Program-made: the position numbers and the translations under genes
NCBI RefSeq assembly: GCF_003860405.1
Contig: NZ_CP034170.1
Location: 2,666,001-2,730,000 of the forward strand
From: Nakamurella antarctica
GTDB taxonomy: Bacteria > Actinomycetota > Actinomycetes > Mycobacteriales > Nakamurellaceae
Reading direction: 5' to 3'
Length of the DNA: 64,000 bases
Shown here: one piece after another, positions 27,761 through 36,028 of the stretch
Layout of the letters: every line of letters begins with the position of its first letter
How positions within the stretch are numbered: the stretch's first letter is position 1
Notes under the pieces: generated by a model
Seen by the model: the letters and a program-made list of their open reading frames with translations, nothing else
Databases searched by the model: none
Told to the model about the DNA's origin: nothing

Positions 27761-28578
27761 AGCAGCACCCCGCCGTCGCCGGAGACCACGCCGCGCAATG
27801 ACGCGATGAACTGGCCCCAGAGGCCTGTCACCATCAGCACTCCCAGGCATATCAGCAGCAATCCACCGACCACCTGAATGGTGCGGGAATTACGCTTCAT
27901 GAACGACAGCGCGGAGGCTGCCCAACTGAAACCGAAGGCGAGTAACACGAACGGAACTCCGAGCCCGAGACAATAGAAAAGGACGAGAAACAGCCCGCGC
28001 CAAGCGTTCCCGTTCCAGTCGGTGGCATTTGCCAGCGACAGCACCGCGATCAGCGTCGGGCCGAGGCACGTCACCCAGCCGAGGCCGAAAACCACCCCGA
28101 GCAGTGGAGCCCCAAGGATCCTGCCCCGGGGGCGCACGTGCAGCCGAGCTTCGCGCTGCAACGGCTTGATAAAGCCGAGCATCACCAGCCCCATCACGAT
28201 GGTGATGCCGCCGCCGATCCTGGTCAGCAGGTCCAGGTTCCCGGAGAGGGTGCTGGAGATGCCGAGTACCAGAACGGATTGCGCGAGGAAGACGGCAGTA
28301 AATCCGAGGACGAAAAACACGGTGGCACGGACCGCGCGGGCGGTGGTGACCTTGCGGGTTTGCACGGTGCCGGAGCTTTTGGTGCTCGCAGAGCTCGAGT
28401 CCGACGTGCCCGCCGCGTTTTCTGAGCCGACCAACCCCACCAGGTAGGAGAGATAACCCGGCACCAGTGGCACCACGCACGGTGAAGCAAACGACACCGC
28501 GCCCGCCGCGACCGACAGCAACGCGGCGAGAACGAACGGGCCGGAGCTGATGGTGTCACCAAGCCCGGAGGCGAGCAT
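27757..28578 (-). CDS. ccdA: Cytochrome c biogenesis protein CcdA (thiol-disulfide electron relay)
   Basis: A 273-residue (with GTG) or 272-residue (with ATG) DsbD/CcdA-family membrane protein carrying reducing equivalents from cytoplasmic thioredoxin to the outside. The two active cysteines are in VSFASPCVVPLVPGYLSYLV and GLGWVTCLGPTLIAVLSL; six helices are visible. A Ser/Thr-rich insertion follows the first helix pair (residues 55-72). ATG 28578 and GTG 28581 both abut the resA stop; I give the ATG. Its redox partner is the TlpA-like lipoprotein encoded just upstream. Confidence 0.93.
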   Translation of the reverse strand: MLASGLGDTISSGPFVLAALLSVAAGAVSFASPCVVPLVPGYLSYLVGLVGSENAAGTSDSSSASTKSSGTVQTRKVTTARAVRATVFFVLGFTAVFLAQSVLVLGISSTLSGNLDLLTRIGGGITIVMGLVMLGFIKPLQREARLHVRPRGRILGAPLLGVVFGLGWVTCLGPTLIAVLSLANATDWNGNAWRGLFLVLFYCLGLGVPFVLLAFGFSWAASALSFMKRNSRTIQVVGGLLLICLGVLMVTGLWGQFIASLRGVVSGDGGVLL

Positions 28579-29192
28579 CACCGGGTGGCCGAACTGCTTG
28601 CGGTAGAAGAGTTTTCCGCCGCGAGAGCGGTGGCGGCGACGTCCACTTCCTGCGCTGAAACGTTGCGCAGGAAGATATTGGCGACCTGGTGGCTCTTGTC
28701 GAGGATGACGGTGATCGGGATCCCGGTCGTGGGCAGACCCTGCATGGACAGCAGCGTGCGCATCGTGGGGTCAAATATCGACGGGAAGGTGACCTGTTTG
28801 GAGGCTACGAAGTCGGCTCCGGCGGAGCGGCTGTCCTTGATGTTGATCCCAAGGAACTGCACGTTGTCGTCGGCAGTGAGTTCTGCCGCGACGTTGAGAT
28901 CTGCGGCCTCGGCGCGGCACCCCGCGCACCAGGAACCCCAGAAGTTGATGACGACAACACGGCCCGCGAAGTCCGAGAGTTTGATGGTCGTGTTCTCATC
29001 GAGCAGGCTCGTGCCGGTGAAGTCGCCGACAGTTTGCCGTTCACCTGGAGGGTAGACGAACTCCCTTTTGCCCCCGGGAGAGGTGAAAGTGAATGATCCG
29101 CCGTAGACCGTGGCGTCGGTGCCGGTGCTGCAGCCGGACAGGATGAGGAGCAACCCGAGGGCAGCGGCGGCAAATTTCTTCTTCAGGCCCAT
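28578..29192 (-). CDS. resA: TlpA/ResA-family thiol-disulfide lipoprotein
   Basis: A 204-residue exported thioredoxin-fold protein that keeps apocytochrome c cysteines reduced for heme attachment. The N-terminus is a lipoprotein signal with lipobox LILSGC (acylated Cys21); the active site is WCAGC (Cys89, Cys92) in INFWGSWCAGCRAE, and the cis-proline loop is TTGIPITVILD. ATG 29192 overlaps the upstream stop as TGATG; longer in-frame starts would mask the signal peptide. It lies at the head of the ccs set. Confidence 0.93.
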   Translation of the reverse strand: MGLKKKFAAAALGLLLILSGCSTGTDATVYGGSFTFTSPGGKREFVYPPGERQTVGDFTGTSLLDENTTIKLSDFAGRVVVINFWGSWCAGCRAEAADLNVAAELTADDNVQFLGINIKDSRSAGADFVASKQVTFPSIFDPTMRTLLSMQGLPTTGIPITVILDKSHQVANIFLRNVSAQEVDVAATALAAENSSTASSSATR

Positions 29193-29839
29193 CAGAGTGC
29201 CCCCATCGCCGAAATCCGGTTGTTCACTGCGGGGATATGCGCGGCGGGCTCGGCATACGAGTCCCCTTGGTAGACCCCGTCTTCGAAGCGCAGCGACGTG
29301 ATGGAGGCGACAGAGCACTCGCGGGTGGCAGGGTTGTGCCAGAGGCGTTGCCCTGCCAAGAACCTGCGGGCGCTGACGATAGGTAGCTGGTGGGACACGA
29401 TGACGGCTTCACTACCAGCGGCGGCGTCTACCGCGGCGTAAATGGCGCCGAGCATCCGGTGCGCGATGTCGAGGTAGGCCTCGCCCCAGGACGGGGTGAA
29501 GGGGTCCCGCAGCTTCATCCAGTTGCGGGGGTCCACCAATGCGCCGTCGCGGACTGCAACGCGACTGCCTTCGAATTGATTTGCAGCTTCAATGACGCGA
29601 TCGTCGGTGCCCACCGTTAAGCCATGCGAGGCGGCAATCGGCGCGGCCGTCTGCTGTGCCCGCTCCAAGGAGGACGCGCTCACGCGGGTGATGTTGTTTT
29701 CGGCCAAGTGGGCGGCGACCGCTTCCGCCATTTCAATTCCGGAATCTGCCAACACAAACCCGGGCAGTCTGCCGTACAGAATGTTGTCGGGATTTTGCAC
29801 CTTGCCATGCCGCAGCAGGTGTACGACGGTTAACGTCAT
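29192..29839 (-). CDS. Histidine phosphatase family protein (phosphoglycerate-mutase-like)
   Basis: A 215-residue histidine phosphatase. The catalytic LLRHGKVQNP is at residues 8-17, the acid/base region SSLERAQQTAAPIAASHG at about 56-73, and the second histidine in VIVSHQLPIVSARRFL. The position directly upstream of resA is the same as Rv0525 in M. tuberculosis, so the association with cytochrome c assembly is conserved though its substrate is unknown. Overlap with resA is TGATG. Glycolytic phosphoglycerate mutase activity is unlikely given the short length and divergent insert. Confidence 0.88.
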   Translation of the reverse strand: MTLTVVHLLRHGKVQNPDNILYGRLPGFVLADSGIEMAEAVAAHLAENNITRVSASSLERAQQTAAPIAASHGLTVGTDDRVIEAANQFEGSRVAVRDGALVDPRNWMKLRDPFTPSWGEAYLDIAHRMLGAIYAAVDAAAGSEAVIVSHQLPIVSARRFLAGQRLWHNPATRECSVASITSLRFEDGVYQGDSYAEPAAHIPAVNNRISAMGAL

Positions 29840-29924
29840 CTCCGCGCCTCCATTAGGTGGCTCACAATTCTCTGGCGGTACTTACCCGGCTGCACATCCT
29901 CCAGTGTTCCAGGTTTGCCGGCTT

Positions 29925-30254
29925 CTACAACTTGTCGAGGCTCACGTTCGGGGCCGCGGAGGGGGTGGGGGCCGCAGGCTGCGGGCGCCTGGGGTGCCGG
30001 GCAAATCCGACACCCGCTGCCATCAAGAGCACCCCGCCCACAATCAGCAGACCCGCAGCTCCGGCTACCCAGGGCGGCGAATAGCGGGTGATCGGCGTCA
30101 GGTCGCCGGCGGCCAGATACGCGGGGAAAAGGTTCACCGCCATGCTGTGTCGGTAGCTCGCGAAGGCGCCCACGAGCGTGAGCAAACCGACAACACCGAA
30201 TGCACAGGGTAGCCACGGAAGTGCGTGGTGGCGCCGGGCGTTCTGCTGCGTCAT
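29925..30254 (-). CDS. Small two-helix membrane protein
   Basis: A 109-residue protein with two membrane helices (WLPCAFGVVGLLTLVGAFA and VAGAAGLLIVGGVLLMAAGV) and a proline/alanine-rich C-terminus. No family recognised. Its ATG directly follows the TAA of the preceding gene (TAAATG), so the two are translationally coupled. By position it could correspond to Rv0514 of M. tuberculosis. Confidence 0.65.
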   Translation of the reverse strand: MTQQNARRHHALPWLPCAFGVVGLLTLVGAFASYRHSMAVNLFPAYLAAGDLTPITRYSPPWVAGAAGLLIVGGVLLMAAGVGFARHPRRPQPAAPTPSAAPNVSLDKL

Positions 30255-30875
30255 TTACTTGCGGCCGGCGGCTTTCGCCCGGATGAAGTAATTCGCGCCC
30301 TTGCCGACAAAACACATGCCCATGGCAGCAATCAACATGACGCCCGAGAGCAACATCAGGAGCCCGGTGGAGAAGTTGAGCACCGTCATCGCAAACAGCA
30401 GCAATGCCATAACCGCGAGCGACCGGCGTGCGCCAATGCTTCCCTTGCGGAGGAACCAACCGCCGACCAACATCCCCAGGCCGATGGCGATCGAGATCAC
30501 GATAACGGTGGTGATGGCGCTGTTGAAATTTGCGATGGTCGCGGTAGTGGCATCCGCTGAAGCACGACACGTGACCGCGTCGGCGGACGTCTCCGTTGCC
30601 GGAATCGCATCGCCAATCTGGCCATTGAATAAAGACTTGCAGATCTGCGCGTTGTCTTTAAACGTCTGCACGTAGGCGTTGCGGTTGAAGACAAAAGTGA
30701 AGCCAGCGAACACGTTCAGGAGCCCGGCGCCCAGAGCTAGCAGGCCGGCGATCTTGACGGTCTTGGGTAGCTCGTTAGGGCTATCCGGGTCGAAGTCAAT
30801 CTGCCTCGGCGCGAACGCGCCTGCAAGGCCGTTGAGCATGGAGGGCCTGCGCGGCTTGTCTGAAGGGGAGGTCAT
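30255..30875 (-). CDS. Four-helix membrane protein, unknown function
   Basis: A 206-residue protein with hydrophobic segments at about 45-65, 120-142, 150-165 and 170-190, and an outer loop between the first two that contains two cysteines (AQICKSLFNG, DAVTCRASAD) suited to a disulfide. I recognise no family. It lies between hemD and the second membrane protein, a position like that of Rv0513 downstream of the hem genes in mycobacteria. Confidence 0.65.
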   Translation of the reverse strand: MTSPSDKPRRPSMLNGLAGAFAPRQIDFDPDSPNELPKTVKIAGLLALGAGLLNVFAGFTFVFNRNAYVQTFKDNAQICKSLFNGQIGDAIPATETSADAVTCRASADATTATIANFNSAITTVIVISIAIGLGMLVGGWFLRKGSIGARRSLAVMALLLFAMTVLNFSTGLLMLLSGVMLIAAMGMCFVGKGANYFIRAKAAGRK

Positions 30876-30914
30876 AGAAGCTGAACTTACCGTCCTTGAG
30901 TGGGAAACGCCTTT

Positions 30915-32438
30915 TTAGCGACGCTTGGGGGTGCGACGCGGTGGCGGAAGTGCCCCCTCGGCGCGGAGTCGATTCGCGTGTTCGGCGACCGCCTCCACGA
31001 GCAAGTCGATCTCTGGGAACTCGGGTTGGACGTCAACGCGCAGGCCAAATTCACGGGCCGTTTCAGCCGTTTTCGGGCCTAAACAGCCAACGAGCGTCCG
31101 GGAGTGCGGCTTGCCGGCAATACCGACAAGGTTGCGCACCGTCGAAGACGACGTGAAGAGCACCAGGTCAAACCCGCCGGCCTTAATGGCTTCGCGGATC
31201 GGCGCGGCCGGCGGCGCAGCGCGGACGGTGCGATAGGCGGTCACGTCATCAATTTCCCAGCCGCGCTCCCGCAAACCCTCGGCCAGAGTCTCGGTAGCAA
31301 TGTCGGCGCGTGGCAACAGGATTCGATCAACAGGGTCGAGAATCTCGTCGTACTCGGGGAACACTTCCAGCAGCCCCGCGGTGAAGACCGCGTTGGTCGC
31401 CACCAGTTCGGGGAAGATTCCGAGAGCGCGCACGGCGTCAGCACTGGCGTCATCGGAACAGGCAATGCTGACTCCGGAGAACGCCCGCGCGTCCAGCCCA
31501 AATTCGGTGACCTTTTCCCACACGGCCCGGACTGCATTGACGGAGGTGAACACCAACCATTGGTAGCGGCCATCGACGAGGCCCTTGATGGCGCGTTCCA
31601 TCTGAGCGGGGGTCCGCGGCGGTTCCACAGCGATCGTGGGCACCCGCTCCGGGGTGGCGCCATGACGGCGCAGCAGTTCAAACATTGCCTCGTCACGATC
31701 GCGGGTCTGCGGGACGAGCGCCCGCCAGCCATACAGCGCCCGCGATTCCCACCACGACAACTTTGCCCGCGATGCGACGCCCGCCCCGATGGTGACGACC
31801 AGCGGACCCGCCATATCGCGGCCAAGTGCGGCAACCGTTGCAATGGTGCCATCGACGGTGCGCTGGGTCGGCAGTGTCGCCCCGCAGGTGAGGGACGCTG
31901 GCGTCTCTGGCGCGAGGCCATGCTGGACAAGGCTTGCGGCGGTGTTGGCGAGGTGACCGGCGCTGGCCTGCAGCATCACGGTGCCCGGTGCAGTGACCAG
32001 TCCCGCCCAATTCAGATCGGATCGGACATCGACAGTGGTGTAGGCCGAACCGACGGCGATGCCGGCGTACGAGGCTGCGGCGGCAGCGCTTGCCACGCCG
32101 GGGATGACGTCGAAGGCGATGACCGACTTGGCGACGGACTGGATTTCGGCGACCACCGGGTCTGCGGTGAGGACGTCGCCCGCGACCAGACGGACCACGT
32201 CCTGGCCAGCCTTCGCGGCGGCGATCAACGACTTAGCCACATCTGCGGGCTCGCCTACCGCTGGCCGAATCTCGGCTCCGGCTGCGACCGCGGTGATGCC
32301 GGTACCGACGTCAGGATCGGTGACGACCAGCGAGCTGGTCGCCAGGGCCGCGTGGGCTCGCACGGTGAGCAGGCCGGGGTCACCGGGGCCGGCACCGATA
32401 AACAGGATGCGGCCAGCGGGTTTGCGTGCACGGGTCAT
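30915..32438 (-). CDS. hemD: Uroporphyrinogen-III synthase with N-terminal methyltransferase-like domain
   Basis: A 507-residue fusion. Residues 1-230 resemble CobA-type uroporphyrinogen methyltransferases (ILFIGAGPGDPGLLTVRAHA, VIPGVASAAAAASYAGIAVG), and residues about 245-490 are HemD (RALVPQTRDRDEAMFELLRR, FTSVNAVRAVWEKV, LVLFTSSSTVRNLVGI, VGCLGPKTAETAREFGLRVD), which closes the tetrapyrrole ring with inversion of ring D. The methyltransferase half lacks some catalytic blocks, as in mycobacterial HemD, and may not methylate. ATG 32438 has AAGGAG upstream. Unusually, hemA, hemC, hemB and hemL are not beside it. Confidence 0.9.
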   Translation of the reverse strand: MTRARKPAGRILFIGAGPGDPGLLTVRAHAALATSSLVVTDPDVGTGITAVAAGAEIRPAVGEPADVAKSLIAAAKAGQDVVRLVAGDVLTADPVVAEIQSVAKSVIAFDVIPGVASAAAAASYAGIAVGSAYTTVDVRSDLNWAGLVTAPGTVMLQASAGHLANTAASLVQHGLAPETPASLTCGATLPTQRTVDGTIATVAALGRDMAGPLVVTIGAGVASRAKLSWWESRALYGWRALVPQTRDRDEAMFELLRRHGATPERVPTIAVEPPRTPAQMERAIKGLVDGRYQWLVFTSVNAVRAVWEKVTEFGLDARAFSGVSIACSDDASADAVRALGIFPELVATNAVFTAGLLEVFPEYDEILDPVDRILLPRADIATETLAEGLRERGWEIDDVTAYRTVRAAPPAAPIREAIKAGGFDLVLFTSSSTVRNLVGIAGKPHSRTLVGCLGPKTAETAREFGLRVDVQPEFPEIDLLVEAVAEHANRLRAEGALPPPRRTPKRR

Positions 32439-32559
32439 CTGATGCTCCTTGTGCGGTGGGTGCTGCCGACCGACGGGGCCGACCGTGGTGCCGATGAAGC
32501 GGGACAGGTGCGAGGTGCGCAGGACGCGCCCCTCATGCTGGTACCCAAATGTGAACAAG

Positions 32560-33318
32560 TCATGACGACACCGCCACCGCGGGGCTGATGTTCTCGGTGT
32601 CACCGTCGGCAGCGGGCGACAGGCTGGATTCAGAATGCTCCGCTGTTTTACGGGTTTCATGGAAGGCTAAAATCTGCAGCTCAATTGCGAGATCAACTTT
32701 CCGCAGGTCAACGTCAGCGGGGACGGTAATAACGCCCGGGGTGAAAGCGAGGATCGACCGCACCCCGGCGCTGACCAGCGCGTCGGCCGCAGCCTGCGCC
32801 GCCGGTTCGGGCGTGGCGATGACGCCGATCGAAACATCCTCACGTGCGCACACGTGAGCAATGGAGTCAAAATGTTCCACGGTGATCCCGCCCACCGTCT
32901 GCCCCACACGATGTGGGTCAACGTCGAATAGGGCTCCGATGACGAGCCCGCGAGAAAGAAATCCCGGGTAGCCGGCAAGGGCCGCGCCGAGGTTCCCGAC
33001 GCCCACGAGTGCCACCCGGTGCGGGCGATGGGCACCCAGCGCCCTGCCGATCTCGGCTGTGAGCAACTCGATGTCGTAACCGACACCGCGAATTCCGTAC
33101 GTGCCCAGGTAGGACAGGTCTTTGCGCAGCGTCGCGGAGTTGACACCCGCGGCGGCTGCGAGCTCTTCAGAAGAAGCGGATCCGGATTTTGCAGTCGCCG
33201 AGAGGTCGGCCATCAAGGTGAGAGCCCTCAGGTAGGCGGCCAGACGCGCAACGGTGGCTTCGGGAATATCCCGGGGGCGTGCACCGCCTCGGTCTGGCTC
33301 CAGCTGGGAAATCTTCAT
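32560..33318 (-). CDS. rex: Redox-sensing transcriptional repressor Rex
   Basis: A 252-residue NADH/NAD+ sensor. The N-terminal winged helix (IPEATVARLAAYLRALTLMA, SSEELAAAAGVNSATLRKDL, SYLGTYGIRGVGYDIELL) binds DNA; the Rossmann domain (VALVGVGNLGAALAGYPGF, ALFDVDPHRVG) binds NADH, which releases the operator. Rex typically controls respiratory and fermentation genes. ATG 33318 has AGAAGG upstream; the open frame extends further without similarity. A partial dyad at 33456-33473 upstream could be an operator, but it is not a good Rex consensus. Confidence 0.95.
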   Translation of the reverse strand: MKISQLEPDRGGARPRDIPEATVARLAAYLRALTLMADLSATAKSGSASSEELAAAAGVNSATLRKDLSYLGTYGIRGVGYDIELLTAEIGRALGAHRPHRVALVGVGNLGAALAGYPGFLSRGLVIGALFDVDPHRVGQTVGGITVEHFDSIAHVCAREDVSIGVIATPEPAAQAAADALVSAGVRSILAFTPGVITVPADVDLRKVDLAIELQILAFHETRKTAEHSESSLSPAADGDTENISPAVAVSS

Positions 33319-33488
33319 TGACTCACCTTCTGCGGGAGGGTGTTTCCGCACCCCACCGAGGTCGAAATGGCGCATATGTGACAAGCCAACGACCTTCATC
33401 ACCCTAGTCAGGTGACCAGCCTGGGACAAAGTTGCGAGTGGGCATATTTCCCGCCATGTGGGACAAATCCCGCATCCGCGCCACGCCC

Positions 33489-33722
33489 TCAGTCCGCGAG
33501 AGCCCGCCGTAGGCGCCCCTCGTCCAGCCGGAAATAACTGTGCATCTGGCCATCTATCAGAACCACCGGCACCTGATCGCCGTACTCGCCGCGCATTTCG
33601 GCGTCGGAATCGACATCAACTTCATTCCAACCGATGCCGACTTCAGCTGCCACTCGAGACAACACTTGCGCCGCTTCCGTGCACAAATGGCAGTCCTTAC
33701 GAGTAATAAGAGTGACGATCAT
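33489..33722 (-). CDS. Glutaredoxin-like protein
   Basis: A 77-residue thioredoxin-fold protein of the glutaredoxin-like (DUF836) group. The redox pair is in RKDCHLC at about residues 9-15, near the N-terminus, and the cis-proline block is DQVPVVLIDG. Such small proteins sit upstream of rex/hem genes in many actinobacteria. ATG 33722 or GTG 33725 overlaps or abuts the stop of the upstream gene. Its substrate is unknown. Confidence 0.85.
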   Translation of the reverse strand: MIVTLITRKDCHLCTEAAQVLSRVAAEVGIGWNEVDVDSDAEMRGEYGDQVPVVLIDGQMHSYFRLDEGRLRRALAD

Positions 33723-33724
33723 CA

Positions 33725-35809
33725 CTACTGGCCATCGTCGTCGGCGTGGGAGTCACTTCGTTTCGTGGGGAAGTTTCTAGCGCCGGGCTGTTGGCCGGTG
33801 TTATCAGCCGTCCTGTCGGCGGTGTTATTAGCCGTGCTGTCGGCCGTGTTATTAGCCGTGCTGTCGGCCGTGTTAGTAGCCGTGCTGTCGGCTGCGTGAG
33901 GTTGCGACTGGGGTTCCGGTTGCTCTCCGAGAAAGTCTTCGCCGAAAAGGTCGTCGTCGGTGTCCATCCTGCTGCGCTGTGAGCGTCCGTGTACCCCAGG
34001 CAATCGCGAACCCAAGCCCTCAAGATTGGACACGTCGATCACTTCGGGTACCTGCTGCGGCTTGTCCAGCGGCGGCAGTGGCGCAATCGGCGCGGCCCCG
34101 GGTGTCACCACCTTCAACCCTGCCGCGCGGGGCGGAGGGAGGCGCAGGTCGATTCCTGCCTTAGCCGCCCATTCCTCGCGGACAGCGTCCCGATCAAGCC
34201 GGCCGAGTTCGGTCCGAGGCAGGATCGGCACCACGTGGTAGGCCGAAGGTCGTTTGAAAGCTGGCAACAGGGTGGCCACGTGTTCAGCGAGGTCGTCGGC
34301 CGTCGGCGTAGTGCCACGGGAGGCGACAATGACGGCCACCAGCTCAGTCCCCACCCGCCCAGGCAGGCCGATAACAGCAACATCGCGGACATACGGGTGC
34401 GACAGCAACGCTGATTCGACCTCCCGCGGATACACCGTAAACCCGGACACGGTCACCGTCTCCGATGCCCGGTCGATTAAATGCAACTCCCCCGCCGGGT
34501 CCAGATAGCCAACATCAGCAGTGGCGAACCACCCGTCGGCATCGGGCCCGCCAGCGCCATCTGGCCAGTAACCGCTGAATAAGTTCTCGCCGCGGATGCT
34601 GATCCGGCCGGGGTCGGATTCGTCATCAAAGTCGGCAAATCTGGCGTCATCGGACAGGAACCCCGACTGTTTGGGGCGCTGGTTTTTTGCCTCCGGTTTC
34701 TGATCACCCTGACCCCGAACACCACCTTCGGCGGCGCCTGCCTGGCCAGCACTGTGATCATTCGCCTCGGGACCACCGCCGCCGAAACGGATCTCGATTC
34801 CAGGCAGGGGCACACCAACGGAACGGGGCTTCGGGCTTTTCGTCATCAGCGTCGTGGCTACCACCGAAGCGCCTTCGGAGATGCCGTAGCCCTCCCAGAC
34901 CGCGGAGCCGGTCTTCGCCTTCATTGCCGCAAAATCCTGCGGATTGAGCGGGGAGGCACCCGAGGTCATCAACCGCACCGATGCCAGCGAGCGCTCCAAG
35001 CTTTCCGCGCGGAGCAGCAGGCGGTAGAGAGCGGGGGCGCCCGGCAGCACCGTCACGTGGTGGTCGTGAATCGCGCTCAACACCGAATCGGTGTATCCCG
35101 TCCACGACGCGGTACCACTCACATTCGGGCCCGTGACCTGCGGCGTCTGCGGAATCACGGCAGCGCCGCCCACCTGCGCCAGCGGCAGAAACGTGGTGGC
35201 AAACCCGGCGAGGTGAAATAGTGGCAACGCCTGCAGCACCCGATCGTCAGTCTGCAGGTTGAGGTTGGTGGTGTTGTTGATCATCTCCACGGCTGCCAGG
35301 AGCGCCCGGTGCGAAAGCATCACCGCCTTGTCGCTGCGTGAGGCCCGCGCCAGCATCGCGATGTCTTCGCCGCCGGTGGTCGGATCAATGCGAGCGGGAC
35401 TCTCAGCGCTCCACCATTGGGCTATGTCACCTTGCGTCATGTGGGGTGCGGAAGCTTCCGTCTCGAAACCTGCGGGCGCCGAAACCTGCGGACCGCCGAT
35501 AACGAGGGCTGCTTGAACACGGCCCGCGATGCGCGAGGTATCGGCGCGGGCCGGATCGGTCGGCACCACGATGAGGTCCGCCCGAGCGCCAGCGAGCAAT
35601 GCCAACGCGAGCTCCGGCGAGGTTGGTAGCTGGATCAGCAACCTGCTTCCCGCCGTCAAGCCTGCGGCCCGCAATGCTGCCGCGCCAGCATCGGCAGCCC
35701 GATCAAGGTCTGCCCAAGTGTGGGTGACGGAATCGGTAATCAGCGCCGGTCGTGACCCGTGATCCGCAGCCGCCTGCCGAAGCAGGTCTGCGACGTTGCC
35801 GGTTCTCAC
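33725..35809 (-). CDS. AMP-ligase-like protein with degraded active-site motifs and repetitive tail
   Basis: A 694-residue member of the adenylate-forming (ANL) superfamily. The overall layout is recognisable: substrate-side ALPLFHLAGFATTFLPLAQV, GYGISEGASVVATTL, the ATP/ribose block DGWFATADVGYLDPAGE and the hinge SETVTVSGFTVYPREVESA. However, the ATP phosphate loop normally written TSGTTGxPK reads LARASRSDKAVMLSH, and the C-terminal catalytic lysine block reads TELGRLDRDAV with Arg in place of Lys. Residues about 345-385 form a charged insertion, and the C-terminus (about 560-694) is low-complexity with an ADSTANNT repeat. It may not adenylate; a binding or regulatory role is possible. GTG 35809 has GAGGG upstream. 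It is the first of an 11-gene minus-strand run. Confidence 0.8.
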   Translation of the reverse strand: MRTGNVADLLRQAAADHGSRPALITDSVTHTWADLDRAADAGAAALRAAGLTAGSRLLIQLPTSPELALALLAGARADLIVVPTDPARADTSRIAGRVQAALVIGGPQVSAPAGFETEASAPHMTQGDIAQWWSAESPARIDPTTGGEDIAMLARASRSDKAVMLSHRALLAAVEMINNTTNLNLQTDDRVLQALPLFHLAGFATTFLPLAQVGGAAVIPQTPQVTGPNVSGTASWTGYTDSVLSAIHDHHVTVLPGAPALYRLLLRAESLERSLASVRLMTSGASPLNPQDFAAMKAKTGSAVWEGYGISEGASVVATTLMTKSPKPRSVGVPLPGIEIRFGGGGPEANDHSAGQAGAAEGGVRGQGDQKPEAKNQRPKQSGFLSDDARFADFDDESDPGRISIRGENLFSGYWPDGAGGPDADGWFATADVGYLDPAGELHLIDRASETVTVSGFTVYPREVESALLSHPYVRDVAVIGLPGRVGTELVAVIVASRGTTPTADDLAEHVATLLPAFKRPSAYHVVPILPRTELGRLDRDAVREEWAAKAGIDLRLPPPRAAGLKVVTPGAAPIAPLPPLDKPQQVPEVIDVSNLEGLGSRLPGVHGRSQRSRMDTDDDLFGEDFLGEQPEPQSQPHAADSTATNTADSTANNTADSTANNTADRTADNTGQQPGARNFPTKRSDSHADDDGQ
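33797..33892 (+). repeat. Four tandem 24-bp units in the 3' coding end of the AMP-ligase-like gene
   Basis: Four units of 24 bp run in tandem at 33797, 33821, 33845 and 33869, each carrying the core AGCCGT-CTGTCGGC. On the minus strand they encode ADSTANNT repeats. The last three differ by one or two bases, suggesting recent expansion. Confidence 0.92.
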
Positions 35810-36028
35810 ATCACCCTCGTTCCGTCTGGTTGCTCATGCCCGCCCGGCTTTTTTCCGTTTGCTCTCCGTCGTTGCGCCCAACGAAGATTCCGCGGAACCC
35901 CTAGCGGTGGATCTACCGCTGACGATAGTGCCGAACCACCCCGAACGCGCATCGGGGGAAGCGGATCGAAGTGGGGTCGCTAGGCTAACCCGCAACGGAT
36001 GCCGCAGCACAAGATGAGGAGGACGAGC

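Noticed and set aside
31104-32588. 494-residue open frame antisense to hemD
   Set aside because: HemD motifs on the other strand are clear; the plus-strand translation has no known domain.
33456-33473. Rex operator upstream of rex
   Set aside because: A partial dyad (TGTGGGA and TCCCGCA around CAAA) is present, but it lacks the TTGTGAA/TTCACAA half-sites expected for Rex, so I do not call it.
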